From positions 1,024,293-1,088,292 of the forward strand of contig JACIVX010000001.1 in the NCBI GenBank assembly GCA_014361295.1: a DNA stretch of 64,000 nt, read 5' to 3'. The position numbers and the translations under genes were made by a program. Shown piece by piece: positions 8,881 through 16,874 of this stretch. Source of the stretch: Methanomassiliicoccales archaeon. GTDB lineage: Archaea; Thermoplasmatota; Thermoplasmata; Methanomassiliicoccales; JACIVX01. The notes beneath the pieces are model-generated. The model worked only from the letters and a program-made list of their open reading frames with translations, did not search any database and was not told the DNA's origin. Each line of letters opens with the position of its first letter. Positions within the stretch are counted from its first letter, which is position 1.

Positions 8881-8975
8881 TGCTCCGGTCGGGATTTGAA
8901 CCCGAGTCTTCGGCTATCCTCCGGAATCGATCCGCCGAAAGGCCGAGATGATTGTCCGGACTACACTACCGGAGC
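8881..8975 (-). tRNA. tRNA-Glu (anticodon TTC) with a 20-base intron
   Basis: On the minus strand the acceptor stem GCTCCGG pairs with CCGGAGC and is followed by discriminator A. The T arm is TCGGG-TTCAAAT-CCCGA. The anticodon stem TCGGC/GCCGA encloses CTTTCG...A, giving anticodon TTC. Twenty extra bases lie between positions 37 and 38, the canonical archaeal intron site; removing them leaves a 75-base tRNA without encoded CCA. The intron can pair with the anticodon loop (CTTTCGG with CCGGAGG, including G-T pairs), consistent with a bulge-helix-bulge processed by the splicing endonuclease. Confidence 0.9.
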
Positions 8976-9002
8976 ACGAAGCATGCGTTCATGCGGAAAT
9001 TT

Positions 9003-9011
9003 GTACTTAAA
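9003..9011 (-). promoter_or_regulatory. TATA box of tRNA-Glu
   Basis: TTTAAGTAC on the minus strand lies 28 bases before the tRNA 5' end. This is the expected archaeal TATA spacing for transcription starting at or just before the mature end. Confidence 0.55.
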
Positions 9012-9132
9012 CCTTAGCAAAGATTAGAATTTCGCAGACATGATTTAATTGGGATGGACGTGTCTACAAGATAGACAATAGACAAATTTTTTGACACCGG
9101 GATCACAAACAAACCATTCTTGATGCGCAATA

Positions 9133-9140
9133 TTTAAATA
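9133..9140 (+). promoter_or_regulatory. TATA box of the aIF1A-rio1-KH operon
   Basis: TTTAAATA sits about 37 bases before ATG 9177, predicting transcription from about 9160 and a very short leader. Confidence 0.55.
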
Positions 9141-9176
9141 TAGATTGGATTGGGAGTATAACATTATATAATCGTA

Positions 9177-9578
9177 ATGATTATGTCAGCTGACATCCCA
9201 AGAAAATTGGAGTGGAGGATTCATTTGAATCGCCAAAACCAAGAGCTCGAGGAGGATGAAGAACTGGATGATGAACAAAGCGAGGATGTGCTTCGGTCTC
9301 CCCTTCCGAATAGGAAGGAGGGAGAAATGTTTGGAATAGCTGATCAACTCCTCGGGGCATCGAGAATCAGGGTTATGTGCGCCGATGGAAAAGCGAGGAT
9401 GGGGCGCATTCCTGGAAAAATTAGAAAAAGAATGTGGATCAGAGAAGGCGACCTGGTCATCGTCAAACCATGGGAATTTCAGGATGACAAAGCGGATATC
9501 GTCTATCGTTATACAAAAACCCAAGCGAACTATTTGAGCAGAAAGAAAATCTTGCCGAAGAACCTTGATGTTTTCTAA
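9177..9578 (+). CDS. eif1A: Translation initiation factor aIF1A
   Basis: The 133-residue protein carries the eIF1A OB-fold core: GASRIRVMCADGKARMGRIPGKIRKRMWIREGD in two blocks, then VIVKPWEFQDDKADI. It binds the 30S A site during initiation. An unusually long acidic N-terminus (EDEELDDEQSED) precedes the core, making it about 30 residues longer than common archaeal versions. ATG 9177 or 9183 fits the TATA box; a later ATG at 9327 would remove the tail but leave part of the core exposed. It heads an operon with RIO1 and a KH protein. Confidence 0.93.
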   Translation: MIMSADIPRKLEWRIHLNRQNQELEEDEELDDEQSEDVLRSPLPNRKEGEMFGIADQLLGASRIRVMCADGKARMGRIPGKIRKRMWIREGDLVIVKPWEFQDDKADIVYRYTKTQANYLSRKKILPKNLDVF

Positions 9579-9596
9579 ACTGGTGGAGCTTAATAT

Positions 9597-10373
9597 ATGG
9601 CAAGAAGAGACTCTATCGCATTTATTGAGAGGGAGCTCGAAAAAATTCGAGTCAAGCAAAAGGGAGTCGAAGATCGCAAGGTGCTTGATCAGGTCTTCGA
9701 CAAAGAAACGCTCCTGGCTATTTACAAAATGATGACGGATGGGATCATAGAAACGGTCGAATGTCCGATTTCGACGGGTAAGGAGGGAAACGTATTTCTC
9801 TGCAAAAAAGTAGATGGTGGCTTTGTTGCGCTTAAGATTTACAGAATTGCGACGGCGACCTTTCGAAGGATTTCAAGGTACATTCAAGGCGATCCTCGAT
9901 TCAAAGGTCTTTCTGGAAATCATCGAAAGATCATCTTCGCGTGGGCCTCAAAAGAATTCAGAAATCTTCAACGATTCAGCGAGGCTGGTGTGAGAGTTCC
10001 GCTTCCGATCAAATTTCATAAGAATCTGCTTGCGATGGAATATATCGGCACCGAGCAGGCACCGGCACCGCTGATGAAAGACGTCGCCCTTGAAGACCCA
10101 GAAGAAATCTATAGTCTCATCATTGAGTATATGAGGCTCGCCTTTCAGAAAGCGGAGCTTGTGCACGGTGATCTAAGCGAATACAATGTACTCATACATG
10201 AAGGTAAGCCAGTGATCATCGATTGCGGCCAGGCGATGGTCACTGATCATCCGAACGCACTCGATTATTTAAGACGAGATATCACAAATATTAATGAATA
10301 TTTTAGGTCACTCGGTGTTAAAGTAACAGACAATGATGAAGTCTTCAGATTAGTGACAGGTGGAGAGAAATGA
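9597..10373 (+). CDS. rio1: RIO1 atypical serine/threonine kinase
   Basis: The 258-residue RIO-type kinase probably assists small-subunit maturation. Visible elements are the flexible ATP loop STGKEGNV (59-66), Lys80 in FVALKIY, the catalytic loop HGDLSEYN (190-197, Asp192) and the metal-binding IIDCGQ (Asp209), all RIO1-type. The context fits ribosome assembly: aIF1A upstream and a Dim2-like KH protein downstream overlapping by four bases (ATGA). Confidence 0.94.
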   Translation: MARRDSIAFIERELEKIRVKQKGVEDRKVLDQVFDKETLLAIYKMMTDGIIETVECPISTGKEGNVFLCKKVDGGFVALKIYRIATATFRRISRYIQGDPRFKGLSGNHRKIIFAWASKEFRNLQRFSEAGVRVPLPIKFHKNLLAMEYIGTEQAPAPLMKDVALEDPEEIYSLIIEYMRLAFQKAELVHGDLSEYNVLIHEGKPVIIDCGQAMVTDHPNALDYLRRDITNINEYFRSLGVKVTDNDEVFRLVTGGEK

Positions 10374-10912
10374 AGATCGTCAGAATCCCTGTAGATCGCG
10401 TGGGTGTGCTCATCGGCAAGGATGGTGAAACGAAAAAATTACTGGAAGAAAAAACAAAGGTGCGAATGGATATCAGCTCCGATGGCGAAGTCACCCTAGA
10501 CGATAGTGGAGTGGAAGATCCGCTCATGTCACTGGTAGCCGTCGATATCGTCAGGGCGATCGGTCGTGGTTTTTCACCGGAAAGAGCTTTCCGCCTGCTG
10601 GAGGAGGACGAATACCTGGAAACAATCGACATTAGAGATTTCGTCGGAAAAAAGCCGAATCACGTTATCAGAATGAGAGCAAGACTGATCGGAACAAAGG
10701 GAAAGACACGCAAGATCATCGAGAATCTCACCGGCGCTTCCATCTCGATCTACGGAAATACTGTATCAATCATCGCAAATTCCGTTCAAATGCCGATCGC
10801 GAAGACCGCGATCGAGATGATCCTCAGAGGGAGCGAGCACGCAACTGTTTACAGATATCTGGAGAGATCAAGACCTTACTTGCGAATAGCTGAAATGGGT
10901 TTCGATTATTGA
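10370..10912 (+). CDS. KH-domain rRNA-processing protein (Dim2/Pno1-like)
   Basis: The 180-residue protein has two KH domains. The first contains VGVLIGKDGETKKLLEE (about 10-26) and the second RLIGTKGKTRKIIENLTGASISIYG. This is the archaeal Dim2/Pno1 family, which works near the 3' end of 16S rRNA. Its start overlaps the RIO1 stop by four bases. The same neighbourhood also encodes KsgA/Dim1 (13501-14313), the eukaryotic partner of Dim2. Confidence 0.92.
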   Translation: MKIVRIPVDRVGVLIGKDGETKKLLEEKTKVRMDISSDGEVTLDDSGVEDPLMSLVAVDIVRAIGRGFSPERAFRLLEEDEYLETIDIRDFVGKKPNHVIRMRARLIGTKGKTRKIIENLTGASISIYGNTVSIIANSVQMPIAKTAIEMILRGSEHATVYRYLERSRPYLRIAEMGFDY

Positions 10913-11061
10913 TCGTATTGCCTGAAGTGATATCTGAGAACTTAATTATCAAAAATTCAAAGTGAGACCAGAGAAATTTGAGGATGAGAAGCCATAAGGT
11001 GATCAATGGCCGCAAGGCTTTTTGAAATAATATTAAAAGAGCTTTACGATTTAGCCCTCAC

Positions 11062-12300
11062 ATGCAAGCTCTTATCTCGAAAGCTGAGACTGCCTTGAAG
11101 AGGGATCTTTGCGATCATTGTCTGGGCCGGTTATTCGCTCAAATCGGCACTGGATTGACCAATAAACAACGTGGTGAATCCCTTCGACTAGGTGTTACGC
11201 TCAAGCGGGTTTTGAAAGGCGAGCCCCTTCCAATGCATGAAAAGTGCTGGGTCTGTGAGGAATTATTCAATTCAGTCGAAAGATTCGCTGAGGCCGCTGT
11301 CACAAAACTCTCCACTGTCGAGTATGATACATTTCTCATCGGATCCAAGGTTGACCCCGAGATTTTGGAACGAGAGGAACGACTCTGGGGAGAAGTCGGT
11401 GGCGAATATGCGGAATCAATTAAGAGCGAATTGAATAGAGAGATTGGAAAGATCGTTGAGGCGAAGACTGGAAAACATGTCGATTTCAGCCATCCTGACG
11501 TTGTGGCAGTCGTCGATACAAGGTTTGCTTCCGTCGAACTCGAGATCGCTCCTCTATTCATTTACGGCCGTTACAAAAAATATTCAAGGGAAATACCGCA
11601 GACCCGCTGGGTTTGCACGCTGTGCAGAGGGAGAGGATGCGAGCGCTGCAATTTCAAAGGAAAAATGTACGAGACGAGCATCCAAGAAATCATCGGAGAA
11701 CCCATCTTAAAGGCGGCGAAAGGGGTTGACCATTTCTTCCATGGGATGGGGCGAGAAGACATCGATGTCAGAATGCTCGGTAATGGCAGGCCGTTTATCA
11801 TCGAAATCAGAGAACCAAAGAAAAGGATGCTCGATCTAAGATCTCTTGAAAAAGTGATCAACGAATCAGGTGAGGGGATAATCGAGGTATCTGATCTTCG
11901 ATTATCCTCGCGCGCCGAAGTGAAAAGAATCAAGTCGGCATCGCCCGAAAAGGTTTATAGGGTCGAGATCCTCCTTAATGGCAAAGTTAATAAGGAAAAG
12001 ATTAATGAGGTACTGCAATCATTCAAAAACACTCGTATCACTCAGCAAACACCAACCAGGGTTGCTCACAGGAGAGCGGACAAGACAAGAGAAAAAAAGA
12101 TCGTCAACATCACTGCGGAGGATATTGGTGACGACGTAATTACTCTTGTCATAAGGGCTGAGGCTGGGACATATATCAAGGAGTTCGTCCACGGTGATGG
12201 CGGACGAACTAGGCCGAGCCTCTCGGAGCTTCTGGGAGTACCCTGTGAGGTGAAATCTCTGGATGTGATAGAGGTCGCTGACAACACTGGAGAGGAATGA
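11062..12300 (+). CDS. pus10: tRNA pseudouridine(54/55) synthase Pus10
   Basis: The 412-residue protein fits Pus10. The N-terminal Zn-binding module has CDHC (17-20) and CWVC (62-65); a second CxxC pair, CTLC (185-188) with C193/C196, lies in an insert. The catalytic region includes GREDIDVRMLGNGRPF, with the catalytic Asp in REDIDVR (231-237), and EIREPKKR. Archaeal Pus10 forms pseudouridine in the T loop of tRNA. A TATA-like AATAATATTAAAAG lies about 30 bases upstream, suggesting a nearly leaderless mRNA. It is followed after one base by L21e. Confidence 0.93.
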   Translation: MQALISKAETALKRDLCDHCLGRLFAQIGTGLTNKQRGESLRLGVTLKRVLKGEPLPMHEKCWVCEELFNSVERFAEAAVTKLSTVEYDTFLIGSKVDPEILEREERLWGEVGGEYAESIKSELNREIGKIVEAKTGKHVDFSHPDVVAVVDTRFASVELEIAPLFIYGRYKKYSREIPQTRWVCTLCRGRGCERCNFKGKMYETSIQEIIGEPILKAAKGVDHFFHGMGREDIDVRMLGNGRPFIIEIREPKKRMLDLRSLEKVINESGEGIIEVSDLRLSSRAEVKRIKSASPEKVYRVEILLNGKVNKEKINEVLQSFKNTRITQQTPTRVAHRRADKTREKKIVNITAEDIGDDVITLVIRAEAGTYIKEFVHGDGGRTRPSLSELLGVPCEVKSLDVIEVADNTGEE

Positions 12301-12301
12301 T

Positions 12302-12595
12302 ATGGTCAAAGCGTCAAAAGGGTCGAGGTGTAAGTCGAGGAACATACTCAAGAAAAGCCCTAGAGAGAGGGGATTGTCACCGATCACACGTGAGTTTCAG
12401 AAGTTTCAAGAAGGAGACAAGGTGAGTATTCAGATCGACTCCAGTGTTCACAGAGGCGCCCCGGATATCAGATTTCACGGAAAGACAGGCACCGTTGTAG
12501 GAAGCAGAGGTCGTGCATATATTTTGCAGGTTAAAGATGGAGATAAATATAAGACAATCATCGCAAGACCCGAACACCTAAGAAAGGCTGCGTAG
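12302..12595 (+). CDS. rpl21e: Ribosomal protein L21e
   Basis: The small basic 97-residue protein has the L21e landmarks SRGSRCKSRN-like start (KGSRCKSRNILKK), FQEGDKVSIQID, HRGAPDIRFHGKTGTV and the C-terminal RPEHLRKA. It is a large-subunit protein shared by archaea and eukaryotes. Its place directly before rpoF and the DUF655-ksgA genes is a conserved archaeal gene order. Confidence 0.96.
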   Translation: MVKASKGSRCKSRNILKKSPRERGLSPITREFQKFQEGDKVSIQIDSSVHRGAPDIRFHGKTGTVVGSRGRAYILQVKDGDKYKTIIARPEHLRKAA

Positions 12596-12606
12596 GCGGT
12601 GTTGTC

Positions 12607-12927
12607 ATGGCCGATGAACGCTTCGTCACCCTTGCTGAAGTAGAAGAGCTTCTCATGGAAGAAAGTAAGCTGAGGGAGCTCAGCTCAGAGCAGAAGCTCG
12701 CACTCGATCACGCGACCAGATTGAAAAAATTGCCAGCTGATAAAGCTAAAGCACTACAAAAGGAATTGGAACAGATTGATTTTGTTTCACCAGCTATTGC
12801 ATGCAAGCTTGTCGATATCCTTCCGACTCACCCAGATGACGTTCGTATTCTCTTCACAAAGGAAAGACTTATCCTCGAGAAGAAGCACATCGAACAAATA
12901 CTCAAAGTCGTGGAGAAATATCTCTAA
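12607..12927 (+). CDS. rpoF: RNA polymerase subunit F (Rpb4-like)
   Basis: At 106 residues, with VTLAEVEELLMEE at the start, a helical middle and the C-terminal ILPTHPDDVRILFTKERLIL block, this is RpoF. It pairs with RpoE to form the polymerase stalk. It lies in the L21e-rpoF-DUF655-ksgA string. Confidence 0.94.
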   Translation: MADERFVTLAEVEELLMEESKLRELSSEQKLALDHATRLKKLPADKAKALQKELEQIDFVSPAIACKLVDILPTHPDDVRILFTKERLILEKKHIEQILKVVEKYL

Positions 12928-12944
12928 GCCCTGGGGTGATCTTT

Positions 12945-13493
12945 TTGGAAGACTACGCTCGCATACTCGATTATTTACCCCAGGGGCTTCCATCAGAGAA
13001 ATCGTTCAGAAGAGAGCCGATAGCCTACGGTCTTGGCGAAATTGAATTCAAGTTATTTGAGCTCGTTCCGAAACCCAACGCACAAATCATGATCGGCCAG
13101 AGAGTCTACATAGGAAAAGATATCAGCAAGAGAACCGAAATTCTTCATGTTAAAAGGAGAGTTAGTTACAGTGAACTTACAACTGCCGCCCAGAAGGAAT
13201 TGCCATTTGTGATCGAGGAGATCGTCAAGGCGCATGAGCAGAAATTCGTTCAGTTCTTCAGTGATGCGCAGGCGATCACGACGAGATTCCACATGCTCGA
13301 ATTACTTCCAGGCCTCGGCAAGAAGACGATGTGGGCAGTTCTGGAAGAGCGTAAGAAAGGACAATTCCAAAGCTTCGAAGATATTGCAAAGAGGGTCCCC
13401 TCGATCAAACATCCCGAGAAGCTCATTGCAAAGAGAATCGAAATAGAGCTGTCTGATCCGACGCAGAAATATCATCTTTTTGTGGCAAAATGA
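12945..13493 (+). CDS. DUF655 protein (putative RNA-binding, HhH)
   Basis: A conserved archaeal DUF655 protein of about 182 residues. It starts LEDYARILDYLPQG and has a C-terminal helix-hairpin-helix-like block, LLPGLGKKTMWAVLEERKKG, suggesting nucleic-acid binding. TTG 12945 is preferred because GGGGTGAT (12933-12940) sits just before it; GTG 12936 would lie inside that site. Its fixed position between rpoF and ksgA suggests a role in ribosome or tRNA biology, but no activity is established from the sequence. Confidence 0.9.
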   Translation: MEDYARILDYLPQGLPSEKSFRREPIAYGLGEIEFKLFELVPKPNAQIMIGQRVYIGKDISKRTEILHVKRRVSYSELTTAAQKELPFVIEEIVKAHEQKFVQFFSDAQAITTRFHMLELLPGLGKKTMWAVLEERKKGQFQSFEDIAKRVPSIKHPEKLIAKRIEIELSDPTQKYHLFVAK

Positions 13494-13500
13494 TGTCAAT

Positions 13501-14313
13501 ATGAGGATTTCAGAAATCCTTGAGATCACCAGGAAATATAACGTGACCCCACGGAAACGTAAGGGGCAAAACTTTCTTGTTGATGAGAGAGTTGCAAACA
13601 GGGAGATTGAGTACGCTCAAATTTCCAAAGAGGATACTGTTCTCGAGATTGGGCCAGGCTTGGGAATTCTCACGTCGAGACTCGTAGAAAGAGCGAGACG
13701 AGTGATCGCTATCGAGTATGATCACGGACTCGCGAAATACAACCAAGAGCGTTTTGGGAGCAAACTGGAATTAATTGAAGGAGATGCCCTCGTGGTCCCT
13801 TTTCCTCCTTTTGATAAAATCGTATCGAATATTCCTTATAACATTTCCTCGCCTCTGATTTTCAAGATACTCGAACATCGATTCAAGCTCGCCGTTATCA
13901 TGATACAGAAGGAGTTCGCGGAGCGAATGGTCGCTCTACCTGGGGATAAAGGATACTCAAGGCTTTCGGTCGGTACCTATTACCGCGCTGATTGCGAGCT
14001 GCTTGAGTTCGTTCCGAGATCGAGATTCTGGCCAGCGCCAGAAGTCGATTCGATGATTATCCGTCTAGTGCCCCGTGACCCTCCATTCAGAGTAAAAGAC
14101 GAGAAATCATTTTTTGAACTCGTTGACCTTCTTTTCAAGTACCGGCGAAAGAAGATCGGAACGGTGCTGAGAATGAGCGGAATCGACGTGAAAGCGATCG
14201 AGCACCTTCCATACACAGAGCGCAGAGTCGATACACTGGCTCCACATGAAATCGGAATTCTTTCTGATGCGATATCTGGTCTCACTTCTTCAGAAAAGGA
14301 AAGCGCTCAATGA
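13501..14313 (+). CDS. ksgA: rRNA adenine dimethyltransferase KsgA/Dim1
   Basis: From ATG 13501 the protein has 270 residues. It shows RKRKGQNFLVD, the SAM-binding loop EIGPGLGILTS, the acidic IAIEYD, EGDAL, and the catalytic SNIPYNISSP, followed by a C-terminal RNA-binding domain. It dimethylates the two adjacent adenosines near the 3' end of 16S rRNA. An upstream GTG at 13480 overlaps DUF655 and is less likely. Its 3' end overlaps the convergent DUF1611 gene by 32 bases. Confidence 0.95.
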   Translation: MRISEILEITRKYNVTPRKRKGQNFLVDERVANREIEYAQISKEDTVLEIGPGLGILTSRLVERARRVIAIEYDHGLAKYNQERFGSKLELIEGDALVVPFPPFDKIVSNIPYNISSPLIFKILEHRFKLAVIMIQKEFAERMVALPGDKGYSRLSVGTYYRADCELLEFVPRSRFWPAPEVDSMIIRLVPRDPPFRVKDEKSFFELVDLLFKYRRKKIGTVLRMSGIDVKAIEHLPYTERRVDTLAPHEIGILSDAISGLTSSEKESAQ

Positions 14314-15352
14314 TCGCTCTGACGAGTCTTTCTGATCCTTCTAGAAAAACATCGACCGCCGGAATCCCGAATATCGCCTCGAGTTTCCTGCAGACGTCCT
14401 TGACTTCATTGATCGATAGACCCTCATGATTAATGCCAAGCCCGATGACGGGCGCGTTAGAATATGCTTCGTAAAGTGCAATTTCTTTATGTAGATCTGG
14501 CATCGGGAGCTTCAGCTCAGGATCGTATGTCCTAAATTTTCTGCCTGGGGCATGCTGAATTATGATAGCATCTGGCTTTGTTGCAGAGATAATCGCACGC
14601 GTCCCGCAGACATAGACCGGATGTGTCAGAGAACCCTGCCCTTCCACAATAATGACGTCTGGCTTTTCATTCAGCCATGCCTGATAAATCGCATGCTCGA
14701 GTTCTCCGACCATGTAATCGCCCTGGATCGCATCCAAGGGCACGCCATACCTAGCTCCTTGGAGTAGTCCCGTCTGACCGGTCGCAACGAATTCGGATTT
14801 AACGCCGATTCGATTAAGTCCTTCAGTAATTTCAATTGCGGTCGTTCTCTTTCCGATCGCAGCGTCAGTACCGAGAACAGGGATCCTCACCGCTTGAATT
14901 TTACTTGCAAGATTTTTGTATTTGTGCAGCTGATGAAGAGGTGGCTCCTTTCTGATGTCCACGATCGATGCGCCACTCCGTTTCGCGATTTCGAGAAATT
15001 CCTTGTCCTCTGCGAGAAATTCATGAAGACCGGAAATCACGCTGATGCCATTCTCCAACGCTTCCCTGATCGTCGGCCTGAATTCTTTAGGGAGCATACC
15101 GCCAATCGTAGCCACTCCAATGATAAGGTACTCTGGCTTCGAGGGGCATCGTTCGAGCGCTTCTGAAAGAGATGAGAAAACAGGAATACCTCTTCTGATG
15201 CCGTCGACAACTTCTCCTGCATCCCTACCAGCATTCGTGCTGTCGATGACGCCGAGAACGCGATATTTCCTCGAATACCTGACCAGCCCCCTCGCTGTCT
15301 TACCCGCTGTTGTTCCGAGTTTGCCCTCGCAGAGCACAAGTGCGTCGTTCAT
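14282..15352 (-). CDS. DUF1611 P-loop protein (DgcN-like)
   Basis: The 356-residue protein has an N-terminal Rossmann-like half (ALVLCEGKLG, YRVLGVIDSTNAG) and a C-terminal P-loop domain with GTDAAIGKRT (161-170) and VEGQGSLTHP. This is DUF1611, the family that includes the D-glutamate N-acetyltransferase DgcN, usually paired with the racemase-like DgcA. No DgcA homologue is seen nearby, so the substrate here is open. It is transcribed toward ksgA and stands alone. Confidence 0.82.
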   Translation of the reverse strand: MNDALVLCEGKLGTTAGKTARGLVRYSRKYRVLGVIDSTNAGRDAGEVVDGIRRGIPVFSSLSEALERCPSKPEYLIIGVATIGGMLPKEFRPTIREALENGISVISGLHEFLAEDKEFLEIAKRSGASIVDIRKEPPLHQLHKYKNLASKIQAVRIPVLGTDAAIGKRTTAIEITEGLNRIGVKSEFVATGQTGLLQGARYGVPLDAIQGDYMVGELEHAIYQAWLNEKPDVIIVEGQGSLTHPVYVCGTRAIISATKPDAIIIQHAPGRKFRTYDPELKLPMPDLHKEIALYEAYSNAPVIGLGINHEGLSINEVKDVCRKLEAIFGIPAVDVFLEGSERLVRAIIERFPFLKK

Positions 15353-15525
15353 CGACTCTCAGGTAAACTCATCAAACTGCAAAAAGATTGCCCGACTCGG
15401 ATCCAATAATCCTATCTGATGTCATAAGTGTGATCTTTAATAATAATCCCAAGACTAAACTTTTCAATTGCTTCTTTGTATTTGATGTGTCACGACGGTC
15501 AAATTAAAGGTTAAGATGAATAAGG

Positions 15526-16218
15526 ATGAAAGTCATCGAGGTGAAAACAGGAGGTACACCGTTGATCTACGAGGAGATTGCAAAGGCAATGGTCGATGGC
15601 GATGGCAATAAAGTGGTGAATTTGGTCGATGCTGCTCTTAACCAAGAGAACAAACCGCCTGCTGAGATTATCAAGAGAGGACTCGCACGCGGAATGGATA
15701 TTCTCGGTCGATTGTATGAATCGGGAGAAAAGTATCTCGTTGATCTCATTGTTGCCTCTGACGCCTTCAAGAGATCCCTAGAAATCCTCAGACCTCGATT
15801 GATTGAATCAGAATCTGATGCAAAGCTGTCTGGCATCGTGATTTTAGGCACCGTTGAAGGCGACATTCATGAGATCGGCAAGAAACTCGTTGGAATCGCT
15901 CTTGAAGTCGCGGGATTCAGGGTTATCGATCTAGGGCCAGATGTGTCCCCAGATCGCTTTTCCAACGAGGCAAAAAATCTTGGAGCCGATATCCTCGGAA
16001 TGTCTTCTCTCATCACTACAACAATGATCAATGCGAAGCGTACGATCGATAAGCTGGTCGAAGATGGAATTCGTGGAAACATCAAGATCATGGTTGGTGG
16101 TGCTCCAGTGGATGAATCGTTCGTCAGGAAAATCGGAGGAGACGCGTACGGAAAGGATGCTTTCGAAGCTGCCGCGGTCGCCAAAAAGATTGTCGGCTCA
16201 TCAAGAGATAACTCATAA
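15526..16218 (+). CDS. Methyltransferase-type corrinoid protein
   Basis: The 230-residue protein has the two-domain architecture of MtbC/MtmC/MttC-type corrinoid proteins. A helical cap (about 15-95, GLARGMDILGRLYESGE) precedes a B12-binding domain with EGDIHEIGK (Asp113-x-His115-x-x-Gly118; His115 is the lower cobalt ligand) and a C-terminal VGGAP. It should carry methyl groups between a substrate methyltransferase and an acceptor. No methyltransferase gene and no pyrrolysine-type amber readthrough frame lies next to it, so the methyl donor is unknown. Confidence 0.9.
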   Translation: MKVIEVKTGGTPLIYEEIAKAMVDGDGNKVVNLVDAALNQENKPPAEIIKRGLARGMDILGRLYESGEKYLVDLIVASDAFKRSLEILRPRLIESESDAKLSGIVILGTVEGDIHEIGKKLVGIALEVAGFRVIDLGPDVSPDRFSNEAKNLGADILGMSSLITTTMINAKRTIDKLVEDGIRGNIKIMVGGAPVDESFVRKIGGDAYGKDAFEAAAVAKKIVGSSRDNS

Positions 16219-16510
16219 CGCCGAAAGTTATTCGAGACCTTTGTTCATAAAACCAGTAATATAGAACTGATCAAACGTCTTCTTATCGAGTGCTGGTCAT
16301 CCCGTTAAACTTGATGATAGATGATCATCTCTGACGGCCCCAACAAATGTATAGAATCGGATATCTGAAGATTTTCAAAATCATTGGATTGATTTCTTAA
16401 CGGCACATTTCGAACTCGATACAATCTACAGTGATGGACTTCACCATAAGTGTTATACAACCATTGCAGAAACAAATGACTTAGGGATCACTATTTGTCG
16501 CTCAGGAAAG
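16219..16510. other. Intergenic region after the corrinoid gene
   Basis: About 290 AT-rich bases with no open frame or clear repeat. It ends with the TATA box of the small gene at 16560. Confidence 0.45.
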
Positions 16511-16518
16511 TATAAATG
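16511..16518 (+). promoter_or_regulatory. TATA box of the 45-residue protein gene
   Basis: TATAAATG lies about 42 bases before ATG 16560. A start near 16542 would leave a short leader containing the purine-rich GAAGAAGGGA ribosome-site candidate. Confidence 0.5.
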
Positions 16519-16559
16519 GTCACGATCACCATTCATTAACTGTAGAAGAAGGGATTTAA

Positions 16560-16697
16560 ATGGGCGATGAGAAAAAGGGAAAGGTTGAAGAAGTGGCAGA
16601 AAAAACTGGAAAGGTAATAGGGAAGGGTATCAAAAAAGGCATCGAAGTGACCAAGGAGTTTGGAAAAGGTATCAAGAAAGGCCTTAAAGACGAGTAG
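16560..16697 (+). CDS. 45-residue Lys/Gly-rich small protein
   Basis: ATG 16560 to TAG 16697 encodes 45 residues: 13 Lys, 9 acidic residues and no Cys or aromatic residue except one Phe. The unit GKGIKKG occurs twice (residues 21-27 and 35-41) with EVTKEF between, giving a charged amphipathic helix pattern. A good TATA box and a purine-rich AGAAGAAGGGA before the ATG support expression. No family is recognised; it may coat a membrane or nucleic-acid surface. The neighbouring radical SAM gene starts 177 bases later with its own promoter. Confidence 0.6.
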   Translation: MGDEKKGKVEEVAEKTGKVIGKGIKKGIEVTKEFGKGIKKGLKDE

Positions 16698-16818
16698 AAT
16701 CTTTCTGGATTTCTTCTAGTGATCCCATCACCAGATGCCAAAGAAAACTTTCGATAAACGCCTCTGTAAGCATTTCGTCGCGCAGAGTTTTCACCATATT
16801 TTAATCTTTAACCAATGA

Positions 16819-16826
16819 TATAAAAG
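16819..16826 (+). promoter_or_regulatory. TATA box of the radical SAM gene
   Basis: TATAAAAG predicts transcription from about 16848-16852, inside the tandem repeat at 16836-16873. Confidence 0.6.
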
Positions 16827-16835
16827 CAATTCACA

Positions 16836-16873
16836 TCTCATAGAAATCTCTTTATCTCACAGAAATTTCTTTA
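16836..16873. repeat. Tandem 19-bp operator-like repeat
   Basis: TCTCATAGAAATCTCTTTA (16836-16854) is followed directly by TCTCACAGAAATTTCTTTA (16855-16873), with two mismatches. The second unit contains the perfect palindrome AGAAATTTCT and the first a near version. The repeats start about 10 bases after the TATA box and end just before the start codon, so a bound protein would block initiation. Confidence 0.65.
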
Positions 16874-16874
16874 A

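Noticed and set aside
16695-16697. Amber stop (TAG) near the corrinoid gene as a possible pyrrolysine codon
   Set aside because: The frame after TAG does not continue into a methyltransferase, and the corrinoid gene itself ends at TAA.
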